In this document: one piece after another, positions 62,202 through 64,000 of the stretch
How positions within the stretch are numbered: the stretch's first letter is position 1
Layout: each line of letters opens with the position of its first letter
Source: Acidobacteriota bacterium
Lineage (GTDB): Bacteria > Acidobacteriota > Terriglobia > Acidiferrales > UBA7541
Assembly: GCA_013289695.1 (NCBI GenBank)
Contig: JABCZK010000007.1
Span: 101,360-165,359 of the forward strand
Direction of reading: 5' to 3'
Length of the DNA stretch: 64,000 nucleotides
The notes under the pieces: generated by a model
Databases searched by the model: none
Told to the model about the DNA's origin: nothing
Seen by the model: the letters and a program-made list of their open reading frames with translations, nothing else
Position numbers and translations under genes: made by a program

Positions 62202-62613
62202 GGTTAGAAATATGCGAACGGGATTGCTGCGGCGCGGCGCAGGCGCCGAAGTGGCCGAAAAACTAGCGATTAGAAAATATTCTCTCGTTTGTTGTGAGTG
62301 GGTTAGCTCGATTTCTAATAATGGACTCGCGATTAGAAATGCGTGATTGGTGAGTAGTGACTGATGATTAGTGAACCGGGAACCGTGATACGTGCCTCGG
62401 GACTCGTGGTTCTGGGAGCGCAAAAAGTGTGCAATAGGTGCAGGCAAAGCGGACCCTTCGAAGCGGCACTGCCGTCCCTCCTGCGGCGGGCAGGTCTCAG
62501 AGTGAATCGCGCCAGCGCGATTCACATGCAATTGCCGGGCGATTAGAAGAATTCAACGCGTTGTTTTCATGGGAATTGCGGGCGATTCTAATCGCGGAGC
62601 GGCCGATTAGAAG
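62202..62613. repeat. Cluster of GCGATTAGAA motifs
   Basis: Exact copies at 62266-62275, 62329-62338 and 62539-62548 (plus strand) and 62586-62595 (minus strand). Near copies lie at 62202-62209 and 62603-62613 (plus) and 62311-62319 (minus). Spacing is irregular. Confidence 0.6.
62502..62525. repeat. REP-like palindrome
   Basis: Perfect 10-base arms (GTGAATCGCG / CGCGATTCAC) around a CCAG loop. It lies in the non-coding stretch upstream of the S1-like protein gene. No RAYT is adjacent. Confidence 0.6.
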
Positions 62614-62812
62614 ATGGCGAGTGGAAGGAGGGGCGGCCGCGCGGAGTGATGAAGCGCGAGCAGCGTTGACCATGCATCCCCCTTGTCGTGAAGAAATTAG
62701 CGCACGACTGATGATAGCACAGTAGTTACGGTAATGCAAGTGCAAACTGAGGGGAGGACCTGGCGGGGGCGAATCGATGCGAAAGGGCCGGCCACCCGCG
62801 AACGTCCAACGG

Positions 62813-63724
62813 TCACGGCAATTTTGTCTCGATCTTATTCTTCTGCAGAAGGGCAATCGCGTATTTAACAGGAATCACGACCGCAAGCCCGGAGTTTTGA
62901 GCCGCTCCGGGAACGACTGTTTGGGGTCGTTGCGTAGCGAAAATCGGTGATGGCTCGTAGGCGTCGCAAATGCCAATCACAGAATGCTCTCCCGGCAAAT
63001 AAACGGGGCCGCCGCCAATTCCCGGATTCACCTCGGCGGCTAGGAGGATTGAGTCTTCGATTTCCGGAGTGAGAGAACCGGCGAGCGCGTTCGAGCGTTG
63101 CATTTGCACGACGCTAAAGGGCTCGCTCGCAATCATTCCTTTTTGGGTCACGAGCGTTGGAATGGATAACGGATATCCTGAGACTAAAACTGTCTGACCC
63201 TCCGGCGGCAGACTTTGGTCCAGTTTTGCGACGCCTAATGTGACCTTTGGCTCTTTGTCGCCAGTTTTTGTCCCCAGCCGAAAAGCCTCCGAAAATGGAC
63301 TTTGAGCGAGTTGCAGGATTGCAAGACCGTGGACCGGGTCGGTGTCTTTGATCGTGCAGGGTATGTAGGCGAAACTGGCTCGGGAGCTGGCGCCTGCACC
63401 CGGGATCGCGTCAATCGAGATTCCGACGAAAAACTCGACCTTGGTCGCATTATTGGCGCGCAATGCCGCCTCGGTCGCGGTGACAACGTGGGCGGCCGTC
63501 AGAACGTAGCCCTCATCACTCACCATAATGCCAGTTCCGCTAATTCCCTCTTGATATTCCGGTTTCGCTGAATCCGATTTGAATTTTATCTGCACGACCG
63601 ACGGTTTCATCTGCGCGATGCTTCCAACGGCTGGGTCAGTACCCGCTTTGCGCAGCTGAGCGAAGGCCGCATGATCCCCAATGAAGCCGATGAAAATTAT
63701 GATGGTACAGACAAAGACTTTCAT
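62813..63724 (-). CDS. Exported trypsin-fold protein lacking catalytic Asp and Ser
   Basis: The 303-residue product has a signal peptide (VFVCTIIIFIGFIGDHAAFA, first 22 residues) and a HtrA-like chymotrypsin fold: GISGTGIMVSDEGYVLTAAHVV with His79. The strand that normally reads DLAxL reads GLAIL (Gly133), and the GNSGGP loop reads GIGGGP (Gly237 for Ser). No PDZ domain follows. So the protein keeps the fold and the His but should not be a protease. A binding or chaperone-like role is possible. It looks AT-richer than its neighbours. Confidence 0.85.
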   Translation of the reverse strand: MKVFVCTIIIFIGFIGDHAAFAQLRKAGTDPAVGSIAQMKPSVVQIKFKSDSAKPEYQEGISGTGIMVSDEGYVLTAAHVVTATEAALRANNATKVEFFVGISIDAIPGAGASSRASFAYIPCTIKDTDPVHGLAILQLAQSPFSEAFRLGTKTGDKEPKVTLGVAKLDQSLPPEGQTVLVSGYPLSIPTLVTQKGMIASEPFSVVQMQRSNALAGSLTPEIEDSILLAAEVNPGIGGGPVYLPGEHSVIGICDAYEPSPIFATQRPQTVVPGAAQNSGLAVVIPVKYAIALLQKNKIETKLP

Positions 63725-63971
63725 GGATGCTCCGCGAAGAACTTAAAGAGCGCGACGAGTTCTCACAACGTTAGAAGTACCACACGAACCACGAATGCGA
63801 TAGTTATGGCTGGCGGTTGGCTCACCCAGCACCGACTGGGAACAGAGGCAGCAGTTCCGCGAGGCGGCCGAGCGACGCTGCGACTAAACCCGCACCCTTC
63901 AAAACGAAGCTGTGAAGAAACATCCTGAGATTCACTCTTGCAAAAAATGGAGCGTGCCGTAAGCTCGCGGC

Positions 63972-64000
63972 ATGAGCCAAGAAAATCCGATCGGCAAACA
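63972..64000 (+). CDS. First codons of a gene cut by the window edge
   Basis: An ATG at 63972 opens MSQENPIGK and stays open to the end (nine complete codons). A TAAGCT box lies 6 bp upstream, which fits the leaderless pattern seen elsewhere here. Too little is visible to name a family. The 247 bp before it hold the upstream region of the S1-like gene and nothing else I recognise. Confidence 0.35.

Larger units (their letters stand above)
61862..62812. other. Repeat-rich non-coding stretch (951 bp)
   Basis: It contains the efp upstream region, a cluster of GCGATTAGAA motifs (62202-62613) and a REP-like palindrome (62502-62525). Open frames here (for example 62026-62346 and 62438-62725) have no start-site or family support and cross the repeats. 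I see no gene. Confidence 0.6.

Noticed and set aside
62026..62346. 106-codon plus-strand frame with a hydrophobic stretch
   Set aside because: It crosses the efp upstream region and repeated motifs, has no start site and resembles no family.

Overview
The window looks like a chromosomal segment of an Acidobacteriota bacterium, probably of the Terriglobia type. This is inferred from the gene content together with the composition, which looks GC-rich by eye (roughly 60%, not computed). The supporting content is a Tes/Mss-like radical SAM protein of the membrane-spanning-lipid kind, a Ser/Thr kinase fused to TolB-like and TPR domains, long ThyX, many sigma-54 activators and PilZ proteins, RAYT remnants, and TANNNT boxes sitting almost on start codons. 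I saw no tRNA, rRNA, CRISPR array, prophage or complete insertion sequence.

Layout. 1-4.0 kb (minus strand): a housekeeping block rplU-rpmA, terminator, obgE-nadD-rsfS, then a truncated sigma-54 activator at the window edge. 4.0-4.5 kb: a VOC-family gene enclosed by 18-bp imperfect inverted repeats. 4.6-9.5 kb: a secreted His-rich protein and a minus-strand cstA / secreted protein / ybdD-like operon. 9.3-14.4 kb: a 59-residue Cys protein, a secreted S9 peptidase fused to a sulfatase-modifying-factor-like domain, a flavin-nucleotide-binding protein, and a secreted hydrolase whose 3' end runs into a RAYT remnant. 14.4-18.8 kb (minus): the radical SAM protein, a hypothetical protein and a beta-carbonic anhydrase. 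18.8-23.2 kb: a kinase module flanked by two copies of the queG 5' region, one of them a pseudogene fragment and the other intact queG. 23.2-26.5 kb: membrane, secreted and Rieske proteins.

26.6-41.3 kb: a second housekeeping stretch (prfA, prmC, dinB, SpoIIE-type phosphatase, CCA-adding enzyme, lon, methyltransferase, GT21-like glycosyltransferase, ThyX-like protein, rpmE). 41.4-50.2 kb: a signalling block with a GGDEF-PilZ protein, two PilZ proteins, a histidine kinase and NtrC-type regulator pair, a CBS protein, a receiver-less sigma-54 activator and a LuxR-type regulator. Two sequences resembling sigma-54 promoters lie inside it, so c-di-GMP signalling and sigma-54 control are probably linked here. 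50.2-61.9 kb: mtaB, acpS, pgeF, rlmN, cysteine dioxygenase, M16 peptidase, SIMPL protein, metallo-hydrolase, ECF sigma factor, VOC protein, purB and efp. 61.9-64 kb: a repeat-rich non-coding stretch, a trypsin-fold protein lacking catalytic Asp and Ser, and the first codons of another gene.

Starts were moved downstream of the longest open frame wherever a Shine-Dalgarno site, a conserved N-terminus or a signal peptide showed the true start. No database search was run, so family calls rest on motifs and remembered family features.
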